A stretch of DNA of 64,000 nt from Aralia elata (taxonomy: Eukaryota; Streptophyta; Magnoliopsida; Apiales; Araliaceae): assembly GCA_034770075.1 (NCBI GenBank), contig JAVJAP010000137.1, forward strand, positions 72,501 through 136,500, read 5' to 3'. Shown piece after piece: positions 47,696 to 60,785 of this stretch; the stretch's first letter is position 1; each line of letters opens with the position of its first letter. A program made the translations under genes and the position numbers. Below the pieces are notes generated by a model. That model did no database searches, was not told the origin of the DNA, and saw only the letters and a list, made by a program, of their open reading frames with translations.

Positions 47696-50670
47696 ATGAC
47701 AAACTACCAAGTTGTCACTGGCAACCAGTTGTGTTTCGAGAATTTTAGAGAGACAGAGAAGCAGTTCGGAGTTGTTCTAGTGTTGGTGCAAAAATGATTG
47801 ATTCTATGAGGCTCTGAACACCAGCATAAAGATCTACACCAGAATTGTAAAGGAGTTCTACCTGAACGTTGTTTTTGCTGATGGTGTCCTCACCACCAAA
47901 ATCAAGGGCACCACTCTCTAAGTTGAGGTGATGCAGGTGAACTATCACTTGGTGTTCGTAAATGAAGGCATGGCGTCGTTTGAAGACATTGATACGAAGT
48001 CTAGGCTGGAGCTAATGGGTTACAAAAAGAACCTATAACTTAAGGGAATGAAAAAAAGGAATTCCCTTTAAACTATTAGTTCATTGCCGACATAGGTGGA
48101 AAGTGTATTCTTTGCAAGGACTTTGCCCATGACTCTGTGAGCGAGCTCTAGTTGAACATAATGACTGCTATAGTGATGAAGAAATAGATTAACTTCGGAG
48201 CCATACTGTTGTACTTGATATCCAAATGGATAAATGATGCTGAGAAGAGGAAGGTCGCAGGCAAGCTAATGCCAAAAATGTTCTATAGGCGATTTATCAG
48301 TATTATTCTAAAGAAGAGGATGAAGAAGCTCATTGGGGACCAAGAGGGAGAAGTCCTCAATGTTAATAAGAAGATAACAATGAAGCTCTTCGAAAATTGG
48401 AAAAAGAATCCAGTTGAAATTCCCCAATCTAAGCAGTCAGAAGGTAGTGAGAAGACCCTCAGTGAGGTGCAGAAGCCCACAACGACCAAGTTGAAGAGAA
48501 AGATCACTATAATAGAGGAAGAAGCCTCTCAAGGCTCTACAACCCCACTAGTTCCTGAGTCACTAGCTAGTATTAACTGCCAAAAACCCCCCCTCAAAAG
48601 AAAGTGAAGAAGACCGAGGCTGGTGAGTTGAGGGGGAGAGTAGAAGCAAGTGAGAATCAGTCTTTTAATTCAAATGACTTAGAGGAGGTTCTTAAGGACT
48701 CTCAAGACAAGACAAAGGCCCCTGAGATGAGGGAAAAGGAGAAGGCAGTGTCACTCTATCAGCTGGCCAAGCAGAAGGGATAAAAAGGCAAACGTTCAAG
48801 GAAATTTTCTATGAAGCCTCCTTCCAAGTCTATCAAAGAATTAGCTAAGGAGTTCGTTGAAGAACTCGATCATAGGGGCACTGAAGTGAGGGCTGAGACC
48901 ACCGTAGAGCCTAAACCAAGAAAAAATTATGTGATGGCTGAGACGGTTGTTGAGCCCGAGCCAACTATTGGTGATGAGATAGTTGCGATGACTACTGTGT
49001 CGGAGCCACTAGAAGATGTTGAAGAGATGGCTGTGAAGGTGTCTATGCCCAAGCCAAAGAAGAAAAAGAAGAAACTAATAAAGATGATAGAAAAGAAGAA
49101 GAAAAATAAAAAGAAAACCCTAAAAATAACTCAATCATTTTAGGCTATTTCTGAGGGGGGGGGGTAGAGGAACATCAGCCCAGCTCTTCCGATGATTCTT
49201 TGAAGCTTACAAAGATCATTGACTCAGTTGTTCAAGACATCAGAAGAGAAGCCAGTCCTTTTGTCGTCAAGCCTGAAGATTCATCATCCGAGGGGGAGGA
49301 ACCAGAGACTTCTCAAAGACCCCCTTCAGAATTTATAAAAACAGGGGCAGGGAAAATACGCATAGTGCTAATAGGCGAGGAGCTACCAGAGTCCTCTCAA
49401 AGACCCTCTCCAAAATTCATCAACACTAGAGCATGGCGAATGCATATTGAGTTCATGGGCGAAGAACTCTTCTACTGCTACACTAACTTAGAAGTAAACA
49501 GAAGGACCACTATCTATGATTCTGATAGTGGCCAATTATTATACTTCCTGCCAGTAATGCCATTGGAAAGAGCAGTGACTTATGGAGACAGGAGCTTCAT
49601 TACATGTAATTATTCAAGGTTCCCAAACCTTAAGCTCGTGGCTCAAAATTTTTCAATAGTCCTCTCTTTTGCCTCTAAGACAATTTGCTATGATTCTTCT
49701 CCTTCGGGTACATATAATAAAGTTACCTTCGTTCCTAATTCTTTATTCTTTATTCATTCTTCTACTCAATCTATTCCTTGCTATGAAAAAGTCACAGAGT
49801 CCCACATTATGATTTTTGAGCAATCTTCTAGTCTAAGTTGCCAATCCCCGGTCGTGGAGTCCCAAAACTCCACGATCGTTATACAAAATATTAACTCCCC
49901 GATTGTAGAGTCCCAACACCCTACGATCGATGTACAAACTATTGACTCCTCGATCGTAGAGTCTCAAAACCCTACAATCGATGTACATAATACTTCGTCT
50001 CCCATACACATTTATCCTATACATAACTCTCCTGCACAGATACATTCTAACTCCCAATGTCATATATCTTCTCCAATTGTAGAGTCTCAAAACTCTACGA
50101 TTGATACTCCTGAAAATACTCAAACTTCTATACATACAGATATACCTTCCTCATCCAATACTTGTACAGATATACTTTCAACTTCTTATACTCATACTGA
50201 TATACCTTCTTCCCCAAACCCTCAAAGCTTCAATCTTACCCTTGCTCTTTCATCATTTAATCGGAGTAATAAGAATGGTGTTGAAGCCCTAATGGAGCAT
50301 ATTCTAGAAAGAGAAGGGGGATAGAAGGTGTCTGCAGTAACAAACATCAATTCATCCTCCTCTATTTTTCTCTAGAACACCTCAAGCACTCCCTATAGGT
50401 TGTGGTCATTCCTCCTCTTCAAAGTCTGAATCGTTGAGTACAATGACTCTTACTGGCACACGACTCCCGCCTGGTGACCCTATGTTTATAAATAGAAATC
50501 TTCAAGGAATTCACATTGAAGGGGAATAAAGGTTTGAAATGTCAGTTCTTGGACCTAAGGATTCAATGGAGGAAATTCAGAGGAGAGAAATCGAAGCTAA
50601 AGAGAACTACATAAGGCATCGTGAAGCTGAAAGAAGAGATCCACCTAAGAGCAAGAGGGGAAGAAGATAG
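47696..50670 (+). pseudogene. Extra ORF region after pol (Sirevirus env-like position)
   Basis: About 3 kb in the sense orientation with long open pieces: 48209-48607 (132 aa), 48811-49143 (110 aa, acidic then Lys-rich, ending in KKKKK runs), 49200-50324 (374 aa) and a short end at 50443-50670 (GTRLPPGDPMF). A start is possible at 47696. Stops and shifts break it. No transmembrane stretch or polymerase motif is evident. Sireviruses often carry an extra ORF here, sometimes called env-like; that role is unproven and I see no support for it in the sequence. Confidence 0.6.
49852..50105 (+). repeat. Four in-frame hairpin repeats in the extra ORF
   Basis: Four units read (V/I)VESQN(S/P)TID in the protein. 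In DNA each is TCGTAGAGT-like, a 6-base loop, then the inverse, for example TCGTGGAGT (49852), CCCAAA, ACTCCACGA (to 49875). The others centre near 49914, 49970 and 50091. Confidence 0.85.
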
Positions 50671-50882
50671 GTAAATAAAGAGGTATAAAGTGTAAATCCA
50701 TTCATTGTAAATTTTTGTAAATTTCCATACTTTGTACAATTCTTTGATTATATCAATAAATTTATTCTTTTACTCTAGTAATACAATTTCTCATTGTATC
50801 TTAGTCGTGTTTACTTTTAAAGTATAATTGCATTATAGAATTGATGAATGCTCTGAAACTATTGGTTTTGTCATTATCAAAT

Positions 50883-50891
50883 AGGAGGAGA
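50883..50891 (+). other. Polypurine tract
   Basis: AGGAGGAGA just before the 3' LTR, the plus-strand priming site of LTR retroelements. Confidence 0.8.
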
Positions 50892-50892
50892 T

Positions 50893-52422
50893 TGTTAGGA
50901 ATTTCATATTTGATTTGATTTGATGATGATCGAGATAATATTAATGTATATTTATACCAGTAGCTTTTGTAAAGTTCTTAAATGAGAATATGATGTACAA
51001 GAAGGACTTAAAATATATAGAAGATCAAACTTGTTAGGTTAATCTATTGAGCTGAACAAATGTATATATAGATGATAGGATTAAATCGATTGTATAGTCA
51101 GATTGAACGATCATAAAGCTGCTCTGAGAAATTATAAAGTCTATTGAAGATCGTAGAGTCAGCAAAACTATCGTAGAGCATTCAGAGAAAGATCGTAGAG
51201 TCTGCCAGAAGTTCGTAAAGTTAAATTAAGATCGTAGAGTCTACCGAAAAATCGTAGAGTTCACTCTAAGATCGTAAGGTGGAGCAAAGATCGCAGAGTT
51301 TGCTCAAGGATCGTAGAGTGTCTCTCAATTCGTAGAGCAAACCGATTGTAGAGTATAGAACGTTGAGTGAATCAAGCCAAAAACTCTACCATCTCCATGA
51401 AACTTTACGATCAGACAAAGTCATAGAGCATGTCAGGTCTGACATGAGACTGGCGTTGAGGAGCCTTGTAGAGTGAAGAACCTCAGATGTTTGCCAAGCA
51501 TCCTAAGTTCAAATTGAAGATCAGATTGAGTTATGTCTAACAACTAGTTTGGCGATGTGACATCACCCACGTGGTAGGTACTGCAGCAGTCGGAAGTGAC
51601 CTATCAGAGCCGAAAGTAAGCTGACACATCCTCTCTGAAAGTCAACATTAAAGATCTTCTAAGATCGGAGCATTAAATGCACAACGACAAGTTTTTAATG
51701 GAAAAATCTCAAGGACTTCTATAAAAGGGAGCAAAGATTTAATCAAACAATACGAATCACGAACTTCAAACTGAATTGCTGCTCAATCTCCAAGAAAGCT
51801 CAACTCTACGAAATCAAGAATAACTTGTTTTGCTACTAAGTCCTTAAGAAGTTGCACTCAACGCAACTTAGTAGCACCTCAGAAATCACCTTTTTTTATT
51901 GTGATTTGCTGGTCTAAGTGACCACCTGTTACCAAGTCTAAGTGACTTGAAGAGTTCTTTGTGAATTGGTTTAAGTGACCTGGTCTTAGTGACCATTTTT
52001 CAAGTCCGAGTGACGTGAAGAAATCTAAGTGATTTATTGTTGTAATAGATCTTAGTGTTCTGATCTAAGTGATCAAACCCCTGCATCCTTAGTGAATTTT
52101 CTATTCGCAGAGTAGAAGAGTGGACTAGGAGTCATTTATACTCCGAACCACTTAAAAATTTCATATGTCATTTACTTTTCAGCACTTATATTTCTACATT
52201 TAATTTTTATATTTGTTTACGACTTAATTTCACAAAGACTAAATTCGGAATTGAGATTTTTCTCAAATCTTTAAAGGGGTTTTCAAACTAATATTCCGCT
52301 ATGCATAAGTAATTAAATTTGTTTATTTAATTATCTGGTAATATTTCATTTAAAACAAAAAGTTTTAAATATCTATTCAAACCCCCCATTTCTAGATTTT
52401 CTCGTACCTTTGGGAAATAACA
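50893..52422 (+). repeat. 3' LTR of the copia element
   Basis: 1530 bp, TG..CA. Same layout as the 5' LTR: TCGTAGAGT cluster 51150-51430, TATA box 51720-51727, TCTAAGTGA cluster 51910-52080. The copies differ by scattered substitutions and small indels, so the insertion is not recent. Confidence 0.92.
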
Positions 52423-52427
52423 CCACT

Positions 52428-54809
52428 CACTAAGGATAATAATATGTCCACCTACTTGTAGAAATATAAGAATATATTCACCTATTTGTAAATATTTTCT
52501 TACTTTTTCAAGATCACAAACTGCTATAAATCCAATATTAACAATTTGTACTATAAATTTTCACTAACATAATATATTGAAATATGAGGCTTCAGATTAG
52601 GTCACAATCAACGTTTTGATAAACTATTAAGCTTCCATCACAAGATAATATTATATTCAAATAGTGAAACGAGAAATATTCATTTATTTTTTGCTCAGCT
52701 AAAAAATAATACCCTCGATTTTGTGAAAATTCATCTACTTGTGAATTTATAATTTCCCTCACTAAAAATATAAGTAACATTTATGTGATCTTCTGAAACA
52801 TTGAGAATCTAATATAAACAAATTTTTAACCACTAGTGCACTTTTTAAGTTTAAAACTAGAGGTGATATCTGATCTCGTGCATTACATATCATACATAAG
52901 ACTTCTACTAGAGCTTATGTATTCTAGATTTGTAATAGCTAAATCAGAATTAACTTCCAGTGTACCACAACTATTAAAGAATTATTAAATTCTTCAATCT
53001 CAAGGTTATTAAACTTAGTTCATAGCCCCCTTAGTACAATTAAATTGGTTTAGTTAAAATTCCACTATGTTTTCACATGATACTAAGATAACATTTATTT
53101 TACAAGTCTTTCAACATAAAGACATAAAATAGATGCGTCTTATTCTCGTTTACGTCAACAAGTATGTAAAAATGATCAACATATCACTATATAATATACA
53201 CAAAAACTATCACATTATAGTTTATGAAATTGAATTGTTAGTGTAAACACATAAATAATTCTATATCTAATGGATAGGAAACAAAGTGAAATACTAGTTC
53301 TCAGTTTAGAGACCACGGGTACAAAACTATTTCACATCGTAACCTCTCAACTAAAAAGAAAAAACCATCTTGTTCATTCACAATATATTTACTCAATCAA
53401 ATTTCTTAAAAACTAAAATGTAATAACGGGTGCTAAAATGTTAAAATAGTTTATACTTTCTTGTTTAAAACTTTGGAATTATTTAATGAAAGTAAACTAA
53501 TCATCAGTATCGAATCACTTATTCCTATACACCGAATATAGAATCTCAAGATAAACATGCACATATCTAAGTATTATCACCTAATATGTAATCCACTTAA
53601 TACTTATAACTCATTTTCAATCTCACTATAAATATTTTGGATCATATTTAGGCTAATAATATAGGTATTTTATTTATCAAATTATTATATTGATTTTCTT
53701 AATTCATCAAATCAATATTGTTCCTTCTAATGTTCAACTTATAACCTTATAGGACATTTGAAAATTAATTAAGTGAAATAAGTTCACATTTCAATCTTAT
53801 GTTTCAAAAACTTTCATTTTAGAGGACTACATAATCAAATTGAATTTCACAACAAGAAATTCACAAGCCTTACTATTTCTAACATAAATAAAATTATGCT
53901 CCAAATAGTTCAAAAGCCAAATTTAGTCCATCAAAAATAAAATTCTTAAAGTATTACCCCCGCACTTTTAAATAGTTGAAATCTCATTAAATAATTTGAC
54001 TTCACAATATTATGCTTACTACTTAAAATAAATTTTAGATTAATTAACATTTTATGTGACAATGTTCCTATAAATATTACTTCCACATAAGAATATTAAG
54101 GAACACTTCTCAAAACAAAAAATAAGTTCTTGTACATTTTATATAATAGTTATTCATATAAAGATTATTTCAACATAAGAACCTTCTAGAACAACCCCAC
54201 ATAAGAAAACAAGCTCTTATTTTTTGAAATTCCATAAAAATTTCAAATTCAAAAATTATTTAATTAACATGAGCATTTAAAATTATACATATACATTTTT
54301 CAAGTATACCAACACGTAACACTTGACTTTATGTAAATAGTATAATATTCATTATATACAAATTATAGTACAACTCATCATATTGTACAAATTTATTTGC
54401 ATATAAATCATAAAATGTAAAAATTTACATTACTTTCTAATAAATTAATTTATCACAAACAAAATTAATTTCTATAGAAAGTAAATTATATTTCACACAT
54501 ATGAACTGAAAAATTCTCAAATTAATTTCTTGTTCCAGCATAAACATTAAATATTACAAACAATGTACATTTTGACATTAACAAATATAGAATTCAAGAC
54601 AATTTTCATAATAGTATGAAATTCTTGAATTTCACTATATTTATATAAAGTCAAAAGTAATGTTTGCCTTAATTATAATATGCAAAGTTCATATGATCAC
54701 AATATAGTGTACTACTACTTATACAAGAAGTACATATTTGAGATAAACCAACATATACAATAAGAATTTTCACAACACTTATAAACTAATTTTTAAGTGT
54801 TTTCACACC
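52428..54809. other. AT-rich DNA inside the nest, no gene seen
   Basis: Continues the sequence interrupted at 42401. No ORF above 62 aa and no recognised family; possibly old retroelement sequence. Confidence 0.5.
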
Positions 54810-55429
54810 TTTATTGTGACGCCCCCAAAATAGGTCCACACAACCCATTTTGAGTCGCCAATAACATTCTACAAAATACAAATACAAATACGAATTTTCC
54901 CATTTACAACTAATATTTATCGTGCAAAATACGACCACACACATACTGTGACTTCCATACAAATATCGTACCGTATGGTACCACAGTATCCAAACGCAAA
55001 TTATTACAATGCCGTAAAAAGACGGCAACACATGTTTTAAGTCTTCAGTACAATCATTATTAAACTATGTCATAACTTGATGAGGACAACCACTAACTCG
55101 GACCATCACTCCACTCCCCGGCTAGTCCCAGCTACATTTTCCTTTCCTGAGAAAAATAATGGGACAAAACTGAAAAGGGTGAGCTTGAATAGCCCAGTAA
55201 GAAATATCATGACTAAGATAATGAAGAATAAAAATTATCTTTAGTCTTCAACAATAATGAATCAGAGATTTAAAGATATTATAATTGTTCAACAACAACA
55301 ATTGCAGCGGAACAAACAATCCATTAGAAGAGTCAAGTAGATTATAATATCTACCATCTTCTATAAATTAAAGGATCATCACCAATATTTTATCCCTGTA
55401 ACACCAATCAACAATTCCTGTTTATGAAC

Positions 55430-55670
55430 ATCCAAATCAACAGTTTATATTCAACAGCCTCTCTTTGCACTACGTGCCAAAGATATTTATTTGTAACATC
55501 ACCGGTCATGATCATGCCAAACGCCAGTTCATCTTTGCACTACGGCCAAAGAGAACTTTCACCATACGCCTTTGTTTGTAACACAAAAAGTCATGATTAT
55601 ACCAATACACAGTTTGGTCAAAATCATGTCACGCCAGTTCATCTTTGCACTACGGGCCAAAGAGAACTAT
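55430..55670. repeat. Tandem repeats in the solo LTR, about 100-bp period
   Basis: Three copies of CTTTGCACTACG followed by GCCAAAGA (near 55462, 55531 and 55644), with GTAACA and CATGAT words between. The 106-aa frame over them is repeat-derived. Confidence 0.75.
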
Positions 55671-56084
55671 CACCACAATTTAAGTATGAGGATGAGGATG
55701 ATGATAATGATACAGTGAGATTAAAGATAATAAAAACTTTATAATTTAATCAGTATCAAAGATTGACCAAATTGCCAACACGATAACTAAATTGTGGAGT
55801 CAAATTCAAGAATGATATTCAAGAAATTATTTCATGCTTCAACTATAACGTATAAAATGAAATAGAAAGATTCAAGTGAAAAGATATTAGATGAAGCACA
55901 AACTATTAAGGATATTCTACTAATTTTCAGGGATTTTCTCCATTTAAAAATAAGGTTTTGGAAACAAATAAGGATTTCTTATCATAAATGGAGAAATGTG
56001 AAAGAAAAAGATATCCCTTAAAGAGTACAAAAGAAATGATAAGTTATATGAGTATAACAGAATATATGAAACTGCAATGGATTT

Positions 56085-56370
56085 TCACCTGTCATGCGAT
56101 AATTCGCGTAGACAGATTATTTCCACAACAGGTTAATAAGTAATGAATACGACGGGTTATTCACCAGGTATGCGTCAATCCGCACGAACAGGTTATACCC
56201 ACAGATTAATAAGGAATGAATACAGAAGGGTATTCACCAGGTACGACACTCGTACTTACAGGTTATTCCCATAGAATAATAAGGGTTGAATACAAAAGGA
56301 TATTCACCAGGCATGCGTCATACCGCACGGCCAGGTTATCCCCACAAATTAATACAGAATGAATAACAAC
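56085..56370. repeat. Tandem repeats in the solo LTR, about 66-bp period
   Basis: Four units containing TATTCACCAGG, CGCAC and AGGTTAT.CCCA, diverged from each other. Confidence 0.8.
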
Positions 56371-56616
56371 CTTTATGAGTATAATATCACTTACGAACAT
56401 GAAAGCAAATGATATTATATATGAGTATGAAAGAAATGATATTCCCTAACTTTGTTAACTGGATGTTACTTTCTATAAAGTTTACTAACTTCGGATAATA
56501 CTAGTATTCTCACAAATACTCACAATAGCCTAGCACACTAAGAGAACTTCAGAAATTTAGAGAGAGGGAGGAAGTATAAGCAATGGAGGTGTGAAAATTT
56601 CTTAAGCAAACTCTCC

Positions 56617-56626
56617 CTATTTATAG
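56617..56626 (-). promoter_or_regulatory. TATA box of the solo LTR
   Basis: CTATAAATAG on the minus strand, followed by a GA-rich then CT-rich leader; this gives the LTR its orientation. Confidence 0.65.
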
Positions 56627-56669
56627 GAAAATCAAGGTGAGGGCATTTTGGTCTTTTCCCCATATTCTT

Positions 56670-56783
56670 TTAATATCATCCATCCATTTTTTCTTCCATT
56701 AATATCATCCATCCATTTTTTCTTCCATTAATATCATCCATCCATTTTTTCTTCCATTAATATCATCCATCCATTTATTCAAA
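56670..56783. repeat. 29-bp tandem repeat, four copies
   Basis: Unit ATATCATCCATCCATTTTTT plus CTTCCATTA, nearly identical copies, inside the solo LTR upstream of its TATA box. Confidence 0.9.
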
Positions 56784-57535
56784 AAGATTAATCCATTATC
56801 AAAAGATAATTCCATTATCAAAAGATAATTCCATTTTTCTGTGTTATTGTGTTAAATGTATTAATATCACAGATAGCATATACTCGCAATACTGACAACC
56901 AGATTATTCCCAGGAAAGAGGGGGCCTTCCATAAAAATGGCGCGCAATTAAATAACCCCTTTCCTTGACAGAATTTCTAGACATTGTCGATAATGCTAAA
57001 ATATCCTATCAAATGATATAAGTTACAGTGTCGTGACAAATAGTAAAATATATTATGCAGATGCTAACTAACAATTATTGAATCAAGATACTATGCAATT
57101 GCTACTTTATCAATTATTGAACCAATAATATAAAACACTGTGCAACATCGTGAGCTACTGTGGAATACCGTGTGTTACTGTGGAATAACGCGTTTTACTG
57201 TTCTTTTTATCACCGGGTATTTTAACAGTTATCGGTTAAAGTTTTGCCGCCAATTTTTATCACTTTCTATATCCGACAGTTAACCCGTTGTGGGGCCCAC
57301 TATCATTGACAATATTGCCATTTCGGCGCCGTCGTACGGTACCGAATATAATATTCCCCGACAGAAAGAATATTTCTCGACAAAAGGAATATTCCCCGAC
57401 ATACTATTTATCAGATAATTTGCATATAACACCCTTAACTATCATTTATAACAATTAAGCACTTCACTATTTAGAAAAATAATCATAAAGAAAATAATAA
57501 ATTTTTATTTCATAAATTCGGGGTCTTACATTTAT

Positions 57536-58515
57536 AATCATATTGTATAGTAGATTTATTCAACCAAATTTACTTCTACAATATCTCCTCTAACTACTAG
57601 TTGATAATTAATTTATTATCCACAAACAAAGTAATTTATCTCAAAATTCATGCATATAAATACTAAGCAATATTACACACTAAATATTAGCTCAAATTTT
57701 ATATGCATAATGTTGTTCAAGAAGAACATAAAATTACTTTATTATCAATATAAATTAATTTACAACTAATTTTTTATACATAAAGACAAGTAAATTTCTC
57801 AAAGTTTACTACAACTTTCTCATAATAAATTAATCTCAATTAGTGTATAAGAAAAATAATTATCTCAAATTTCATACATATATATATACACATCATAATA
57901 TTTTATCTACTCATAAAATATTATAACCAAAATATATATGCACAAAATTAAATTTATTCCGTCATGAACAAAATTTAATTACTTTTCTTATCTCACAAAA
58001 CTTATTAAATAATTTATTACAACAAAATGTAAGTAAAACAATACTTAAACATACAATACCATCTATAAATAATATAATACATAAAATATATACTTTCAAG
58101 TTTATATACATACAAAATGATACACAATTATCATTTATAAAAATAAAGGCAAATGTTAAAAAACACACATTTTGGAATTAAATCCGAATAACACCATAAT
58201 CTCTTTAGAAAAATTTCTAGGCATCAATGTTTGGTATTTTTCCATGAAGACTCTTCATCTCCCTCGCATCAATTTACAAACTTGTAATTGTAAGCCTTTT
58301 TCACTTTCATTTTTCTCCACAATCCATCTTCTAACAGGAGTTATCAATAAAATATAATTAACTTAATATCTCAATAAATTACTAATTATCATAAAAACTC
58401 CATCAATAAAATAGATATAAAAAAAATAACACTTATCTTTGAAATAGTGTTGTGTCTTCCATCCACCCATTTCTGATTCTAATAAATCAATAAAGACATT
58501 AAGATTATTAGAACC
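57536..58515. other. AT-rich DNA inside the nest, no gene seen
   Basis: Continues the sequence before the solo LTR. No supported ORF. Confidence 0.5.
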
Positions 58516-59250
58516 GTAGCTTCATATAATCAAAATCGTAGTAGAAGACATGACACGTGTGATCGCTATCCTTAAGGTCTTTATCGCCCCCTACCACGAT
58601 CGGCTTGATATGGATTGCAGACAATATACATCTAGGATATATGTCAACCCTCAAAATTGAACAAAATAACTTATGATAGCAATTCATATTTGTTCCAAAC
58701 GAACACTTCTTGATAGTTTGATGTTTGTAGAAGATAAAAATGTGAAAAGAAAAAATTATTCAAAGTGCTTATATAGTATTTTCTTATATATGTCCTTATG
58801 TATATCATATGCATATATCTTATCATGTGTGTGTGTGTGTATATATATACACACACACATACACACCTATATATGCACATATATTGTAAGTTGCGAATTA
58901 ATAATAATTAATAGTTAAATAGAATTTAAATAGTTCTCACTATTTTTCTTTTATTTCAAAACAAAATAAGACTACACCATATGTACTTGTAAAGTAACTA
59001 GTAGTCTTTTTTATTAATTGGGACACGGAATAATTAGTTTTTTCAAACAGCTTTGCACTTCATTAAATGTCTCACTATAGGCACAAATCAAATGATTTCT
59101 ACACAAATCAAATGAAATTCTCTCTTATTCTCCATAATTAGGAAAAAGAATTATACCTTTATATTTACTTAAATTATGTCCACTAATAGGTTTTATTCAA
59201 GCTCAAACTTTTAAGTCTCCAAAATATAGAATAAGGTGCAATTTTTAACA
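58516..59250 (+). repeat. Boundary repeat of the retroelement nest, right copy
   Basis: 58516-58613 and 59189-59250 match the two parts of 41119-41279. The 575 bases between them are absent from the left copy. A TG/TA microsatellite with an inverse CA run is at 58826-58866. Confidence 0.6.
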
Positions 59251-60720
59251 TTAACTATATTCAAAATAAGTATAACCCTATATATGGACTTTGTATTTGA
59301 AACTTTTTAAATATGATTAAAAGAATTCAAAATTGATTTTGATTATATTTTGAAACCAACAGAGTACATATCAAGTCTAAATATTAAATATTCGACGAAA
59401 GTTATGCGTGTTCTTATAATAATATCGAAATAAGTAAATAGGGTTTTGTTCTAATTTTACTTTATTTGCTTAAACACGTTCTAAACTTTGAATATTATAA
59501 TTGATTGTCATAAGTATATATAATAATCAAAGCAGTAATAATAATAATAATTATTAATCTTTCTTCCTATCTGTATTATCTTGTCTCCTTGCTGTGACAT
59601 TATGTATGAAGGTTCCTTGACCTTAGCAATGTCCTAATGGGATAATGAATATTAATTTGAAGGCCCCATAAGGAGATACATGTAATCTCCATACCTCATC
59701 ATGCATTCGTGAGCTTATATTATAGAGGTGAGAATGAGCTGTTACGGATAAGTCAACGATGGACCTAGCTCTCTCTCTCTGGTAATACATGTTTATTCCA
59801 CTTTTTATTTATTATATATATAGGAGAATAATATCGAGAATCTTATATGGGAAAATAATTTTTATGAAAAATAAAGTAAAGTAAAGGAACATAATTAAAA
59901 AATAAAGAAAATTACTTTCTTGCAAGTGTAAAGTTGACATTCTAATTTTCAGGAAAACAGGCTTACACTTTTCCATGATACAAAATTGTGCAAAAATTAC
60001 AGGATGAGATTTGAGGGAAAAATCTTCTTGCGGAAAATAATTAGTGTGGGACTTACATTTTTCTATTGACATCCAAACACACGTGAAAAAATAAGCGGTT
60101 TTTTTTTCTTCTTAATTTTCCTTTCCTTCCTGTCTTCGGAGCCATATAGATGGAGAGCTGAGTAGGTTAAATAACTTGTGATCATTGAATTTTACATGCA
60201 CTTTCATTATGGTCATCAAACTGTTTTTCTTTTCAATAATCAAATTCTGTCAACTTTAACTATTTTTAATCAAAAGTTAACCGACAACAATTGAGTTGGT
60301 GATTTTAATTGACTGATGATTTCAATGTAAAAGTACCAAAAGAGTGAAGGAATCCTCATTTAATTTGTGCGTATTTTTACATTTGACCATTAATTTTTGA
60401 AGGGAATAAAGTTAATTGACATATTGAAAGCGTAAAACAAGTTTAAAGTAAAAAGAATTAGAAAAATGATGCATTTGGAAATGAACACAAACATCAAGCA
60501 TCGGAAATATATGGAGAGTTTTGTATATAGCATTTTTGGTACTTCCATTGTTCAAAAAAGAATTACAATTTTGAAGGTGATAAAAAGTAGGCCATTTAAA
60601 TTTTAATTCTTTTTGACAGATTGAAAGCGTGTTAATTCACTTCATTTTTCCCCTTCAACAGTATTTTTGAGTGACCTTTCCTTTGCAGAGAGCAGTTATT
60701 TTTACTGCTATGCTCTCTCA
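59251..60720. other. Intergenic, no gene seen
   Basis: AT-rich. The 86-aa minus frame at 60072-59812 has no recognised features. Confidence 0.5.
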
Positions 60721-60733
60721 TTATATAATATAC

Positions 60734-60778
<45 letters not shown>

Positions 60779-60785
60779 GTAGAAC

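Larger units (their letters stand above)
42402..52422 (+). mobile_element. Sirevirus-like Ty1/copia retrotransposon, full length but decayed
   Basis: 10,021 bp with LTRs 42402-43909 and 50893-52422, both starting TGTTAGGAATT, and a perfect 5-bp target duplication CCACT (42397-42401, 52423-52427). Order: primer site, gag, a gap where protease and the start of integrase should be, integrase core, reverse transcriptase, RNase H, an extra ORF region, purine tract, LTR. The polymerase sequence (MSMMGELNFF, NLLKKYGM) and the long extra region after pol point to the Sirevirus (SIRE) lineage. Many in-frame stops sit at expected Gln or Trp codons, so it cannot move by itself. Confidence 0.93.
54815..57530 (-). 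mobile_element. Solo LTR, 2.7 kb, minus orientation
   Basis: Starts TGTGACGCCCCC on +, ends GGGGTCTTACA, with a perfect 5-bp target duplication TTTAT (54810-54814, 57531-57535). On the minus strand it begins TGTAAGACCCCG, a common start of plant gypsy LTRs, and has a TATA box CTATAAATAG at 56626-56617 with a leader after it. No internal region follows, so recombination between two LTRs probably removed it. The gypsy assignment is inference. Confidence 0.88.

Noticed and set aside
55430..56370. CRISPR-like spaced repeats
   Set aside because: Repeats are long, diverged tandem units inside a plant LTR with a target duplication; no spacer regularity.
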